Part shown: positions 7,741-16,306 of the stretch, piece by piece
Numbering within the stretch: the first letter of the stretch is position 1
How the letters are laid out: every line of letters begins with the position of its first letter
DNA from: Bordetella parapertussis
Lineage (GTDB): Bacteria > Pseudomonadota > Gammaproteobacteria > Burkholderiales > Burkholderiaceae_C
Direction: 5' to 3'
Length of the DNA: 34,517 bases
Assembly: GCA_945890735.1 (NCBI GenBank)
Contig: CAMDCZ010000021.1
Coordinates: forward strand, 1-34,517
The notes under the pieces: generated by a model
Told to the model about the DNA's origin: nothing
Seen by the model: only the letters and a program-made list of their open reading frames with translations
Databases searched by the model: none
Translations under genes and position numbers: made by a program

Positions 7741-9281
7741 GGTTTGGGTTGCTCCAAGAGCCAAATCTGCAAGTTCTTTTCCACCGTGCCCGATGGCTGC
7801 AGCTGGGTACTTTTTGCATAGTGCTGCTGCACAAACGCGGGCGGCGGACCTTGCAACACCAACAACACTTGGTCATGCGCTGGGTTGTTGGTGTCCGGGG
7901 TGAAACGCTTGGTTAAGTCGTAATGGTGGTCAGGAAAAGGGGTCCGCTGCCAGCTCTGGGTTTGCCAGCCTGTGGCGCGCCAGGCATAGGCCGCATGGGC
8001 AATCACAGTTCGGTCCAACGCCACCAAGGTGGCTTGTGGGTGCAACGCTATGGGTGTTTGCATCGCCTGCAATGACTCGTCCCAACCCTGGGCTCTGGCC
8101 CACAAGGACCAGGGCTCAGCCAATGGCGGCAAGCCCCATCGAGCGCGCCAATCGCCACCCAAACCAATCACGCTGCACAAAACGCTGCTGCTGATCACCA
8201 CCCAGGCCGGGCCAGACCAGCGCCATGCCAGCGGGCGCGCGGCCAGCAACCAAGCCAATGCCAAGCAAGCACCGATCCAGGCAGGCGCAGGCCAATTGAC
8301 CTGTGCATTGCCTTGAACGGCCTGCCATGCACCCACCAACCACAATGGCCAAGTGAAATGCCAAGCAAAGATCAAGGGCGCGGGCGGGCCGAGCGCTGCA
8401 TGGGTCGGCAAGGGTTGAAGTTGAAGGCGTGCACGCCATGCCATCCACACCACCACGGGACCCGCAATCAGCAGCTGGCCTGCGATGTATTCCACGCTTC
8501 GCCACACCCAAACACCCAGGGTTTCGGCGGGACTGGCAGCCACGCCTGTCAGCAGGTCCGCGGTGTGTTTCAAGGTGGGCCAGCCGTTGGCATGGTTCCA
8601 GGCCAAATGCGGTAACCAGCAAACGGTCGCGACCAACCCAGCCAGCAACATGCCTTTGACAATCTGCGCTTGTGGTCGACGCAACCACAGGACCGCCCAA
8701 CTGAGCAACACAGCCGCCATGGTGTATTTGGATAAAACACCCAATGCCAACACCAAGCCTGCCAGTGTCCAACGCCACCAAAGCTCAGGGCGTTGCAAGG
8801 CGCGCCACAGCAGCCACATCGACAAGGCCCAACAAAAAAGCAGCGGCCCATCGGTGGTGGCGACCTGCCCCAAAATGCCAAACACCAAGGTGGCACTCAC
8901 CAAGGCTGCGGCCCAAGCACCAGTCGCATGGGGTTGCTGGTGAGTGTGGGTGTCGCGCTGCATTTCATAGCCCAGGCGCCAGACAATCAAGGGGATCAGC
9001 CCCCACAAAGCCTGCACCAACCAACGCACGCCCAGCGGACTGTCACCCCCCAGTGCTGACGACAGTTTGATGAGAACCGGTAGGACCGGGGGCTTGGAGT
9101 AATAACCCCAAGCCAAGTCACGACTCCAGTCCCAGTATTGGGCTTCGTCGACAAACAAGCTGGCACCACTGAGCCAGGCCGTGAGCATGCGCAGCAGCCA
9201 CAAGCCCGGAAACAACAGCAACACAAACGCCCAACCTGGCTTGGTCAGGCTGAATGGCAAAAACCGCTCAGTGGCTGTCAT
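7737..9281 (-). CDS. GT39/ArnT-like membrane glycosyltransferase
   Basis: A large polytopic protein (about 515 residues, roughly 11-12 hydrophobic segments) of the dolichyl-phosphate-mannose/ArnT transferase type. The first periplasmic loop carries the catalytic Asp-Glu motif VDEAQYWDW (45-52) followed by GYYSKPPVLP, the conserved Lys-Pro-Pro signature. Such enzymes take a sugar from a polyprenyl phosphate carrier and attach it to lipid A, another lipid or a protein on the periplasmic side. The start is placed at the ATG at 9281, overlapping the GT2 stop by 14 bases; an upstream candidate at 9314 would lie deeper in the GT2 gene. GT2 upstream would load the lipid carrier, so the two form a donor-acceptor pair. 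The sugar and the acceptor are not readable from sequence. Confidence 0.85.
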   Translation of the reverse strand: MTATERFLPFSLTKPGWAFVLLLFPGLWLLRMLTAWLSGASLFVDEAQYWDWSRDLAWGYYSKPPVLPVLIKLSSALGGDSPLGVRWLVQALWGLIPLIVWRLGYEMQRDTHTHQQPHATGAWAAALVSATLVFGILGQVATTDGPLLFCWALSMWLLWRALQRPELWWRWTLAGLVLALGVLSKYTMAAVLLSWAVLWLRRPQAQIVKGMLLAGLVATVCWLPHLAWNHANGWPTLKHTADLLTGVAASPAETLGVWVWRSVEYIAGQLLIAGPVVVWMAWRARLQLQPLPTHAALGPPAPLIFAWHFTWPLWLVGAWQAVQGNAQVNWPAPAWIGACLALAWLLAARPLAWRWSGPAWVVISSSVLCSVIGLGGDWRARWGLPPLAEPWSLWARAQGWDESLQAMQTPIALHPQATLVALDRTVIAHAAYAWRATGWQTQSWQRTPFPDHHYDLTKRFTPDTNNPAHDQVLLVLQGPPPAFVQQHYAKSTQLQPSGTVEKNLQIWLLEQPKP

Positions 9282-10314
9282 GCCATCCCTCGTGGGCTTG
9301 GGGCGTTGGCGCATCCACCAGCTGGTATGCCTGCGCTTTGCCGCCTTCGTAATAGGTTCGCATCAGCAATTCAGCCAACACGCCGGTGGTCAAAAATTGC
9401 AAACCGCCCAACACACAAAAGAAACCCACAAACATCAAAGGCCTGGTGCCAATCGATTCACCCATCAGCTTGAGCGCGGTGAGATAGGCCAAAATCAGCA
9501 AGCCCATTGAGAGCACCACCAAGCCAATGCCACCAAAGAAATGGCCTGGGCGCGTGCCAAAGCGCAGGAAATAGTGCATGGACAAAAGGTCCACGATCAC
9601 CCGCAGGGTTCGGGAAATACCGTATTTGGATTGCCCTTTCAAACGTGGGTGGTGGCGCACGGGTATCTCGGCCATGCGCTTGGGAGAGGTCACGGTGGCC
9701 ATCCATGCAGGAATGAATCGGTGCATCTCGCCATACAGCCGGATCTTGCGCAACACCGGTGTGCGAAAGGCTTTCAGGCTGCAGCCCAGGTCTTGAAAAT
9801 CCAAGCCACTGACTTTGCGGATCAGGGCATTGGCGATTTTGGAAGGCACTTTGCGCAACCAAAACCCGTCTTGCCGGTGCTGTCGCCAGCCAGCCACAAT
9901 GTCTTTGTCGTGCGTGAGCAAATGCGCCACGAGTGCGGGTATGTCACGTGGGTCGTTTTGCAAATCGCCGTCCATGGTCACGATCACATCGCCGCGAGCA
10001 CAGTCGATCCCTGCTTGCATGGCTGCAGTCTGTTTGAAGTTGCGTTGCAAGCGAAGCGCCCGAATGTGCGGACCGACTTCGGCGGCACGTTGGCTCAAGC
10101 GAAACCAGGTGCCATCCGTGCTGCCGTCATCGACCACCACCAGCTCCCAAGGCCAGGGGTAATCGGCCAAGGCAGCTTGAACCGCATCGATCAAATCGCT
10201 GGCCAATTCCACTTCGTTGTACATCGGCACCACGACCGATAAGCGATGCACAGGCACGCGCAAGCGGGCGGCATCCAACGTGGTTGGGGTCAAAGCATCA
10301 TTGTCAAGAGTCAT
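9268..10314 (-). CDS. GT2 polyprenyl-phosphate glycosyltransferase (ArnC/DPM1-like)
   Basis: A 348-residue family 2 glycosyltransferase with a GT-A nucleotide-sugar domain and two C-terminal membrane helices (about 250-275 and 290-312). Visible motifs are SVVVPMYNE at about 26-34, VDDGSTDGT at 61-69 (nucleotide binding), MDGDLQNDP at 114-122 (DxD-like metal site) and the LGCSLKAFR stretch. This arrangement is typical of enzymes that move a sugar from a nucleotide to undecaprenyl phosphate on the cytoplasmic face, such as ArnC or GtrB. The stop overlaps the start of the GT39 gene, and 21 bases separate it from the UPF0104-type gene upstream. It could equally serve O-antigen or protein modification; the specific sugar is unknown, although a neighbouring uronate-epimerase-like gene hints at a uronate-derived sugar. 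Confidence 0.88.
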   Translation of the reverse strand: MTLDNDALTPTTLDAARLRVPVHRLSVVVPMYNEVELASDLIDAVQAALADYPWPWELVVVDDGSTDGTWFRLSQRAAEVGPHIRALRLQRNFKQTAAMQAGIDCARGDVIVTMDGDLQNDPRDIPALVAHLLTHDKDIVAGWRQHRQDGFWLRKVPSKIANALIRKVSGLDFQDLGCSLKAFRTPVLRKIRLYGEMHRFIPAWMATVTSPKRMAEIPVRHHPRLKGQSKYGISRTLRVIVDLLSMHYFLRFGTRPGHFFGGIGLVVLSMGLLILAYLTALKLMGESIGTRPLMFVGFFCVLGGLQFLTTGVLAELLMRTYYEGGKAQAYQLVDAPTPQAHEGWHDSH

Positions 10315-10335
10315 GAATCGGTCCGTAAAAAATGG

Positions 10336-11238
10336 TCAACCTGCGACCGGGTCTGGCCACCGCCAAAACAACCCAGCCAGCGCAGCAGCGCCCAAGGACA
10401 CTGCCAAACAAAACACATGCACCAGCAATGCCGCCCCTGCGACGGCCTCGGTGGCAGATCTTGCCAGACCCGCCCCCAGCCATACACCGGCTTCATAGGT
10501 GCCCAAACTCGCTGGCCCTTGCAAGGGCAACATGCCTGCAAGTTCACCACCCAGCGCGGCTTGCCAAGCTGCCACACCCGACAGCGGCAAGAGTTGGCTC
10601 AGGAGCAAGGCCACAACGGTCAGTTTGCTCAGCCAATTCGCCAATGACAACAGCCATGCGGTTCGGGGCGCGCGGCGGTGCAGCATTTTTCGCAGCACGC
10701 GCGCCCAGGCTTGACGGCGTTTGAGCAGTCGCAGCCACCACTGGGAAGGCAGCAAGATGATGGCCAAGAGAGCGCTGGGGCCAAGCCAAACCAGCCACAG
10801 CGGCATGTGGGGCCAAAACATGGCAGCCATGACACCCAAGATGCAGGCATCTTGCAACCGCAGCCACAAAAGACTGCGCAAGGCAGCGGCGCTGGGTGCA
10901 TTGAAAACCCGGCGAACCAGCAAGGGATAACCAACCTCGCCCGCGCGAAACGGCAACAGCAAAACCGCCGCGTTGTGAAGCAGCACCAAACGCAAAGCCG
11001 ACCGCAGGCCCACTCTGGCGCGCCATTCCCACTCCTGCTGGACACGCCATGCGCGACACACAAAACTGAACAACCACAGCACGGTTGCCATCAGCCAAAT
11101 CAGGGGATGGATTTGACTGGCACGGCCCAACAACTGCGCCAGGTCCAGTCCGCGTAACAGCCAGGCAAGCAAGCCCAGGCCCAGGACCCAGCCGAGCAAC
11201 CATGCCAAACGCTTTGGCCCAGGGTGCTGCAAGGTCAT
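10336..11238 (-). CDS. Lysylphosphatidylglycerol synthase TM-region/UPF0104 family membrane protein
   Basis: A 300-residue polytopic membrane protein with about seven or eight hydrophobic helices. The segment LLLPFRAGEVGYPLLVRR at about 93-110 and, near the C-terminus, LPLQGPASLGTYEAGVW (about 237-253) are the two conserved signatures of the PF03706 family, which includes the flippase domain of MprF and the archaeal AglD-like proteins. Members are usually thought to translocate or interact with lipids or lipid-linked sugars. The ATG overlaps the stop of the upstream PAP2 gene (ATGA). In this operon a flipping step between a cytoplasmic GT2 and a periplasmic GT39 would fit, but that is inference from context. 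Confidence 0.82.
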   Translation of the reverse strand: MTLQHPGPKRLAWLLGWVLGLGLLAWLLRGLDLAQLLGRASQIHPLIWLMATVLWLFSFVCRAWRVQQEWEWRARVGLRSALRLVLLHNAAVLLLPFRAGEVGYPLLVRRVFNAPSAAALRSLLWLRLQDACILGVMAAMFWPHMPLWLVWLGPSALLAIILLPSQWWLRLLKRRQAWARVLRKMLHRRAPRTAWLLSLANWLSKLTVVALLLSQLLPLSGVAAWQAALGGELAGMLPLQGPASLGTYEAGVWLGAGLARSATEAVAGAALLVHVFCLAVSLGAAALAGLFWRWPDPVAG

Positions 11239-12071
11239 GGGTGGGCAACCTGACGCCGTCGCAAACTGGCGTAGCGAGCCATGGCGCCTGCTATCCCCAC
11301 GGTCGCGATCAGATCAAAGGCCCATCTCGCCGCAGGCGTGTCGGTTTGACTGGCAAACAATGCGATCACCAGGCCCATTTCAAGCAGGATCAACAGATAT
11401 TGACCGGGTACGGAATTGACTTTCGCGGCCCAACTTTGCCGTTGCTCCCACTCCCACGCCAGCCAGGTGACTGCCAAGCCCAAGCCAAAGCCGACCAAAA
11501 TGTCCGCAGGCCAGTGGGCGCCAACCACCACACGCGAGAGCGCCACCACCGCACCCCATGCCAGCAAAGGTATCCAAACATATGGCTTGTTGCTGACCTT
11601 GGGGTGCATCCACAGCATCAGACACACCAGTGCGGCCGCTGTCATTGCGTGCCCCGAGGGCATCGAGTTAGGTCCGCTGGGTGGGTCACCAATGAGGCTG
11701 AGCAATGAGGGGTCCAAGACCCCCAAGGGCCTTGGTGAAGCCAACACGTCTTTCAGGACGCGCGAAAGGATCGAGCCCAGCAACAGACATTTCAAGACCA
11801 AGGAGGCGCTGGCGGGGGAAAAGCGACTCAGCACCAACAGCAGCAAAAAAGCCGCTCCCGCGTCACCAAACTGCGTGGCAAAAGACCAAAAGGCGTCCGG
11901 TCCCATGTCAAGCGTGTGTATGCCCAACATGATGCTGGTATTGGCTGGGGACTGCGCAAGCCAGACACCTGTCAAAATCAGCACTGCAGATGCCAACCAC
12001 ACCGTGCGCTTGAAGTGCAAGCGTGATTCGGTATCAGGTGTTTGTGAGGTTGCTGGCGCTTGCAGGTTCAA
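11235..12071 (-). CDS. PAP2-superfamily membrane phosphatase (first operon gene)
   Basis: A second PAP2-type phosphatase with complete motifs: KDVLASPRP at about 107-115, SMPSGHAMT at 136-144 and SRVVVGAHWPAD at 179-190, in a polytopic protein with about six membrane helices. The start is proposed as TTG at 12071 because an AGGGGAG ribosome site lies 5 bases upstream, giving 278 residues; the ATG at 12092 would place that site inside the gene, and the more distant ATG at 12239 would run well into the divergent epimerase gene. Either way the promoter must lie very near or inside the start of the epimerase gene. It leads the five-gene envelope operon. Likely a lipid-phosphate phosphatase; the substrate is unknown. 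Confidence 0.85.
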   Translation of the reverse strand: MNLQAPATSQTPDTESRLHFKRTVWLASAVLILTGVWLAQSPANTSIMLGIHTLDMGPDAFWSFATQFGDAGAAFLLLLVLSRFSPASASLVLKCLLLGSILSRVLKDVLASPRPLGVLDPSLLSLIGDPPSGPNSMPSGHAMTAAALVCLMLWMHPKVSNKPYVWIPLLAWGAVVALSRVVVGAHWPADILVGFGLGLAVTWLAWEWEQRQSWAAKVNSVPGQYLLILLEMGLVIALFASQTDTPAARWAFDLIATVGIAGAMARYASLRRRQVAHP

Positions 12072-12110
12072 GTGAACTCCCCTTGACGCCATTGAGATGG
12101 ACAGATATTC

Positions 12111-13112
12111 ATGACAAAAAAAGTATTGGTGACTGGGGCTGCTGGCTTCATTGGCTCGCAATTGCTGGGGCATTTGCATCTGCAGGGCCACCGCGTGGCA
12201 GGTTGCGACCTGGTCTCCTTGGACGGGGTAGGCGCACATCCGGCAGAGCCATTGTTGACTCGACTTCGCAAAGAGCGTTTGGCCGAATTTTCAACCCGCA
12301 ACGGCATCCCGTATTTTCAAATGGACATTGGTGCAGAAGACGCTTTCAGTCAGGTGTTGAATCAATGGCAACCCGACACCGTGGTTCATCTTGCAGCGCA
12401 AGCGGGTGTCAGGCATTCGATGCAAGCGCCGCTGGATTTTGTCACACCCAATTTGGTGGGTTTTGCCCGCGTGCTTGATGCCTGTCACCGCCATCAAATC
12501 CCGCGCTTGCTCTACGCCAGCTCCTCCAGCGTTTATGGTCTGCGCAGCCAGGTTCCATTTTTGGAGTCAGACCGCACTGACCAGCCCCAATCTTTTTACG
12601 CGGCGACCAAGCAGGCCAATGAGGCCATGGCCTATGCCTACCATGCCCAATACGCCATGGGCTCCATAGGGATGCGGTTTTTCACTGTTTATGGGCCTTG
12701 GGGGCGCACCGACATGGCTCCATTCTTGTTTGCGCAAAACATGCGTCGCCATCAACCCATCAAGGTGTTTGGTGAGGGCAAATTGCTGCGCGACTTCACC
12801 TATGTGGCTGACATTGTTGAGGCCATTGGAAAGCTCGTGTCACCATCAGACAAACTCACCGCACCGTCAATCGTCAACATGGGCCACCAGCGACCTGTGC
12901 AGGTGAATACTTTTGTCGAACTCTTGGCCAAGCATTTGAACGTCAAACCCATCATCGAGTACGCCCCCATGCAAGCAGCCGATGTGGCGGTGACTTGTGC
13001 CAGTGAGGACCGTTTGCTGGCGATGATTGGGAGTTGGGGCGAAACCCCCCTTGACCAAGGCTTAGGCCATTTTGTGCAGTGGCTCGAAGCTTGGGAGCCT
13101 GTGGGCAGTTAA
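12111..13112 (+). CDS. NAD-dependent epimerase, UDP-glucuronate 4-epimerase-like
   Basis: A 333-residue short-chain dehydrogenase of the extended type. The N-terminal NAD-binding motif TGAAGFIG is at 8-15, HLAAQAGVRHS at 93-103, the catalytic Ser/Thr region SSSSVYG at about 137-143, and the YxxxK pair Tyr163/Lys167 in FYAATK. RFFTVYGPWGRTDMA and the basic RDFTYVADI segment match the CapI/UDP-glucuronate 4-epimerase subgroup, whose members are about 335 residues long and make UDP-galacturonate. It is therefore a likely supplier of nucleotide sugar for cell-surface polysaccharide or for the divergent glycosyltransferase operon. The start codons of the two divergent units are only about 40 bases apart. 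No clear ribosome site is seen. The dehydrogenase family is certain, the exact sugar probable. Confidence 0.85.
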   Translation: MTKKVLVTGAAGFIGSQLLGHLHLQGHRVAGCDLVSLDGVGAHPAEPLLTRLRKERLAEFSTRNGIPYFQMDIGAEDAFSQVLNQWQPDTVVHLAAQAGVRHSMQAPLDFVTPNLVGFARVLDACHRHQIPRLLYASSSSVYGLRSQVPFLESDRTDQPQSFYAATKQANEAMAYAYHAQYAMGSIGMRFFTVYGPWGRTDMAPFLFAQNMRRHQPIKVFGEGKLLRDFTYVADIVEAIGKLVSPSDKLTAPSIVNMGHQRPVQVNTFVELLAKHLNVKPIIEYAPMQAADVAVTCASEDRLLAMIGSWGETPLDQGLGHFVQWLEAWEPVGS

Positions 13113-13161
13113 AGTAGGCAGCGACAGACACCTGTGGACCCACTCACTCGAAAGCAATGAC

Positions 13162-13587
13162 ATGCCCATCAGCAAGAAAAAATTACTCCAGCATTTGGAA
13201 GAAGAAGTCTACTGCCGACTCGGCGTGTCACCTGTCCATGGCATTGGTGTTTTTGCGTTGAAAGCCATACCCAAAGGTGTCTATCCCCTGAAAAGCTATT
13301 TGAAGTACAAAGAAATCGACATCAACAAAGCTGACCTCAAGCGGTTGTCGCGCGGCGTGCGCGACCAGCTCGATATCTTTTGCTATTACGATAAAAAGAG
13401 TATCAGCGTCCCCTCGATGGGCATGAATTCTTTTGACATGTCGGTTTACCTCAACCATTCCAAGAGCCCCAACTTGCGCTTCAAACGGGCCGGGGTTTTG
13501 ATCACAACCAAAGCCGTCGCCAAGGGCGAAGAGTTGTTCATCGATTACGACATCAGCTTTGGTGAAAAACACTACTTCGGAAAATAA
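13162..13587 (+). CDS. Small SET-domain protein (putative lysine methyltransferase)
   Basis: A 141-residue protein that is little more than a SET domain. It shows the SET start GIGVFALKAIPKG at about 28-40, the NHSKSPNL motif (about 99-106) that forms part of the S-adenosylmethionine pocket and pseudoknot, and ELFIDYD near 128-134, with the catalytic-type Tyr. Known SET proteins methylate lysines of protein substrates; bacterial single-domain versions are poorly characterised and I cannot name a target. It starts at the ATG at 13162; the frame extends upstream into the end of the epimerase gene, so the shorter start is preferred. A perfect hairpin lies right behind the stop. It converges with the ATE-like gene. 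Confidence 0.8.
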   Translation: MPISKKKLLQHLEEEVYCRLGVSPVHGIGVFALKAIPKGVYPLKSYLKYKEIDINKADLKRLSRGVRDQLDIFCYYDKKSISVPSMGMNSFDMSVYLNHSKSPNLRFKRAGVLITTKAVAKGEELFIDYDISFGEKHYFGK

Positions 13588-13590
13588 ACC

Positions 13591-13610
13591 AGGGTGCTCA
13601 AGGGCACCCT
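13591..13610 (+). terminator. Hairpin after the SET-domain gene
   Basis: Immediately after the SET stop codon, 7-base arms AGGGTGC and GCACCCT enclose a six-base loop. It is followed by a short T-poor tail (GTTTGCG), so it is a plausible but not ideal intrinsic terminator, placed between two convergent genes and possibly used from both sides. Confidence 0.6.
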
Positions 13611-13651
13611 GTTTGCGATGTCATTTGCGCTGCTGAGCGCATGTCGCCGAT

Positions 13652-14557
13652 TCAACCAGCCATGGCCAACTCTGCATGGGCTTGGTCTTGCATTTCAGGG
13701 TGGCGATAGATTTGATTGAGTTCGTGCGGTTTGAAATCAATGATCAGGGGTGAGGTGGGGTCAGTGGCCAAGGGGTGGTCTGGATCGATCAGCGCCATGG
13801 CGTAGATGGGTTCGTGGTCTGTGACAAACAAAGCCTTGTAGCCATAGTCGTCCACGGGACCCAGGTTGTAGTAGCGCAGGCCATTTTTGGCAGCCCAACG
13901 GCAAGCTTGCAAGCAGGCGTAAATACCTGGCGAGCGGTTTTTGAATGCGCGGTTCCACTGACAAAAGCTGCCATAGAGTTGGTTGTATTGGGGGAGCAGG
14001 ATGGACACATCAGTCAACACCAATTCACCTTCAGCAGAGTGAACTTGCAAAATCAATACATCCAGGTGGCGAACATAGTCGACAAACCCTTCAACCTCAC
14101 GGTCGTCGATGTAGTAGTTGGCAAAGTGATCGCCACCCATCTCAAACATGTCTTCAACCGTGATGTCTTTGCCCGCCACGACTTTCTCGGTGTAGGTGAA
14201 ATGTTTGTATTGCTTGTCGAGTTCGCGAAATTTGCGTTCGCGGCGTTCTTCTTGCCAAAAGGTTTCAGCAAACGTGTCTACCAAACCGTATTTATCGTTG
14301 ATCGGCACACCGTATGGGCTGTCGGGTGGCAAGGCATAGACCACAAAAGGGCGCGGTGCGAAATCAAGCATTTCTTCAGACACATTCACATAGGGGCACA
14401 AAGCATCCCATCGGGTTGTGTAATAAAGAATATCGTTGTGCTCGCTTTCTACCAACAAATTGTCTTGCGTCCAACTCTGATACCCAACTTCGTGAACTTC
14501 AGGTGAATCTTGGGTGGATTGACTGGATGATTTGAATTGATAGAGCGTGCCATTCAT
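13652..14557 (-). CDS. Protein with GNAT-fold C-terminus resembling arginyl-tRNA-protein transferase
   Basis: A 301-residue cytoplasmic protein that I only partly recognise. The C-terminal third contains CLQACRWAAKNGLRYYNLG followed by DDYGYKALF (about 215-244), which resembles the end of the ATE C-terminal domain, where an acyl-transferase (GNAT-like) fold shows a Tyr/Leu-Gly strand followed by a YKxxF motif. The N-terminal part (RWDALCPYVNVSEEMLDF, around 49-66) does not carry the Cys cluster usual for arginyl transferases. Its ATG overlaps the stop of the Cys-cluster gene upstream (ATGA), so both are translated together. A role in transferring an amino acid or acyl group is a guess; the protein could also be a degenerate member of that fold. 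Confidence 0.5.
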   Translation of the reverse strand: MNGTLYQFKSSSQSTQDSPEVHEVGYQSWTQDNLLVESEHNDILYYTTRWDALCPYVNVSEEMLDFAPRPFVVYALPPDSPYGVPINDKYGLVDTFAETFWQEERRERKFRELDKQYKHFTYTEKVVAGKDITVEDMFEMGGDHFANYYIDDREVEGFVDYVRHLDVLILQVHSAEGELVLTDVSILLPQYNQLYGSFCQWNRAFKNRSPGIYACLQACRWAAKNGLRYYNLGPVDDYGYKALFVTDHEPIYAMALIDPDHPLATDPTSPLIIDFKPHELNQIYRHPEMQDQAHAELAMAG

Positions 14558-15021
14558 GTCGTTGCCTTTTGTTTAGACTTTTTAGTTTGAATTTTTGAAG
14601 TCAAGCGAGCGGGTATTTTTTTTAAGTCGAAATACGCTTCATCAATCGCATGGTTGTTCTTCAAAAATGGAGCATCTGTTTTTTCCAGTTGCAATATAAC
14701 TTGTTGTGCATGGCCCAAATGCAATGCGGCATCGCTGTCTTTGTCAGTCAACTCGCCCATGTAAGCGTCCATCAAAGGACAGTCGGCGTCAAAATAAAAA
14801 CTTTTGTTTTTCGGGTTGTAGCTCAGTGGATAAAGTTTGCATCCAAAGGGCTTGTCGTCGCCCATGGTGCAACCCGAAGGACCCAAGTGAGGACATTGTT
14901 GTTCAATGCATACGCTACCGAGCTTTTTCTTCTCGGTTCGGGTGAGCGTGATTTCAAGGGGTGGGTAACCTGCCTCGATATGGCAACAGCGTTGGCATTC
15001 GGCACAGTGGTCAAACAACAC
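14554..15021 (-). CDS. YkgJ-type cysteine-cluster protein
   Basis: A 155-residue protein with the PF03692 cysteine pattern: CAECQRCC at 6-13, then QQCPHLGPSGC at about 41-51, GCKLYPL at 60-66 and a further Cys at 81. The family is predicted to bind zinc or an iron-sulfur cluster; its biochemical function is not established. The C-terminus is Lys-rich. The start is GTG at 15021, supported by a GGAG ribosome site 7 bases upstream; an ATG nearby is out of frame. It is translationally coupled to the ATE-like gene that follows, suggesting that the two act together. About 125 bases separate it from the RND adaptor gene upstream. Confidence 0.75.
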   Translation of the reverse strand: MLFDHCAECQRCCHIEAGYPPLEITLTRTEKKKLGSVCIEQQCPHLGPSGCTMGDDKPFGCKLYPLSYNPKNKSFYFDADCPLMDAYMGELTDKDSDAALHLGHAQQVILQLEKTDAPFLKNNHAIDEAYFDLKKIPARLTSKIQTKKSKQKATT

Positions 15022-15145
15022 GCATCAACTCCAGTGACGGTCGCGATACGTTCGGCTTGACTTGCAATAAATCTGTTGTGGTTGTCATCAAGCTAAGCAT
15101 TGGTTTGAATAATTATTAACGGATTTGACATATTGCGTCAAGAAA

Positions 15146-16306
15146 TCATTTTGTATTTTCAGTCGCCGCCACACGAACCAAGTCACCTGGCATGACACCA
15201 TCTGGTGGGTTTTCAATCACTCGATCTGTGCTCTCCAGGCCGGATAAAAGTTCGATCCGAATTCCATGGTCTTTGGCGACCAACACTGGTTTGATGACTA
15301 CCTTGTTATCTGCATTCACGGTAGCGACTTGCAGACCAGTTTTGCTGAAAATCAATGCGCTTGGCGGGATGTTGAGGTGCTCGGTTTGGGCAGGCATGTC
15401 AAAGCTGACTTGGGCAAAACCACCGGGCAACAGTTCACCCCTTTGGTTGTCGGCAAAGAGCTGAACCAACATGCTGCCTGAGCTGGCTTGGATGGCCTGT
15501 GCCATGGATTGCACTTTGGCCGTGAAAACTTTCCCAGGCTTTTCGGGTACTGTGAATGTGGCCTGGCTGCCAGTTCGGATGGCTGTGACTTGGTTTTGCG
15601 GCACCTGAACGTACAAACGCAGTCGGCGCACATCAGACACCACAAAAAGTTCAGAACCAGCTGCACCGCCGACATTCACCAAAGCGCCGATGTCAGTGTT
15701 GCGTGCCGTCACCACCCCATCAAAGGGTGCGTTGATGCGGCTGAAACTTTTCATCGCTTGCAGACGGTTCACATTGGCTTGCGAGGCGTTCACCATGGCT
15801 TGCTTGGCACGCAGGTCACCCATTTTTTCTTCGACGGCTTGGGCCGACACAAAGCCAGTGGTTTGCAAAGACTGCCAACGCTTGGCGGTATTTTCGGACA
15901 AGGCTGCATTGGCTTGAGAGATGGCCAACTCGGCTTTGGCTTGCAGGATTTGTTGGTCCACATCGGGCGTGTCAATCTCGGCCAACAACTGACCCGCTCG
16001 CACGGGTGTACCAATGTCAGCTTTCCAGGTTTTCAAATAACCGCTGATCCGAGCGTACAAAGGCGCTTTCGAAAAGGCCTCTATGCGCCCGGGCAAGTCC
16101 ATGCTGGGCGAAGCGGGCGACAGCGCAGGGGTGATGACCTTGACGGTGCGCACCGATTGTTTGTCAGCCAATTCCTTGAGTTGCAGGTTGTCGGCGGTAC
16201 GGGCGAGCAAACCTTGAGCCAACACATAGGCGGCCACCAAGCCCAAGATGATTGACCCTATCCAAAGTTTGCTGCGCGAAAAAACAGGGGAACGGGGATC
16301 AAGCAT
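15146..16306 (-). CDS. RND efflux periplasmic adaptor (membrane fusion protein)
   Basis: A 386-residue HlyD/AcrA-type adaptor linking an inner-membrane RND pump to an outer-membrane channel. It has an N-terminal membrane anchor (about 14-32), a lipoyl/barrel-sandwich half (ARISGYLKTWKADIGTPVRAGQLLAEID at about 84-111), a coiled-coil hairpin (roughly 115-190, rich in Ala/Gln/Lys), the second lipoyl half (SRINAPFDGVVTARNTDIGALV), a beta-barrel domain and a membrane-proximal domain ending LPGGFAQVSF and later. It overlaps the pump gene by eight bases and lies downstream of it, an order opposite to the common adaptor-first layout. No outer-membrane factor gene follows. The substrate cannot be told. 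Confidence 0.9.
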   Translation of the reverse strand: MLDPRSPVFSRSKLWIGSIILGLVAAYVLAQGLLARTADNLQLKELADKQSVRTVKVITPALSPASPSMDLPGRIEAFSKAPLYARISGYLKTWKADIGTPVRAGQLLAEIDTPDVDQQILQAKAELAISQANAALSENTAKRWQSLQTTGFVSAQAVEEKMGDLRAKQAMVNASQANVNRLQAMKSFSRINAPFDGVVTARNTDIGALVNVGGAAGSELFVVSDVRRLRLYVQVPQNQVTAIRTGSQATFTVPEKPGKVFTAKVQSMAQAIQASSGSMLVQLFADNQRGELLPGGFAQVSFDMPAQTEHLNIPPSALIFSKTGLQVATVNADNKVVIKPVLVAKDHGIRIELLSGLESTDRVIENPPDGVMPGDLVRVAATENTK

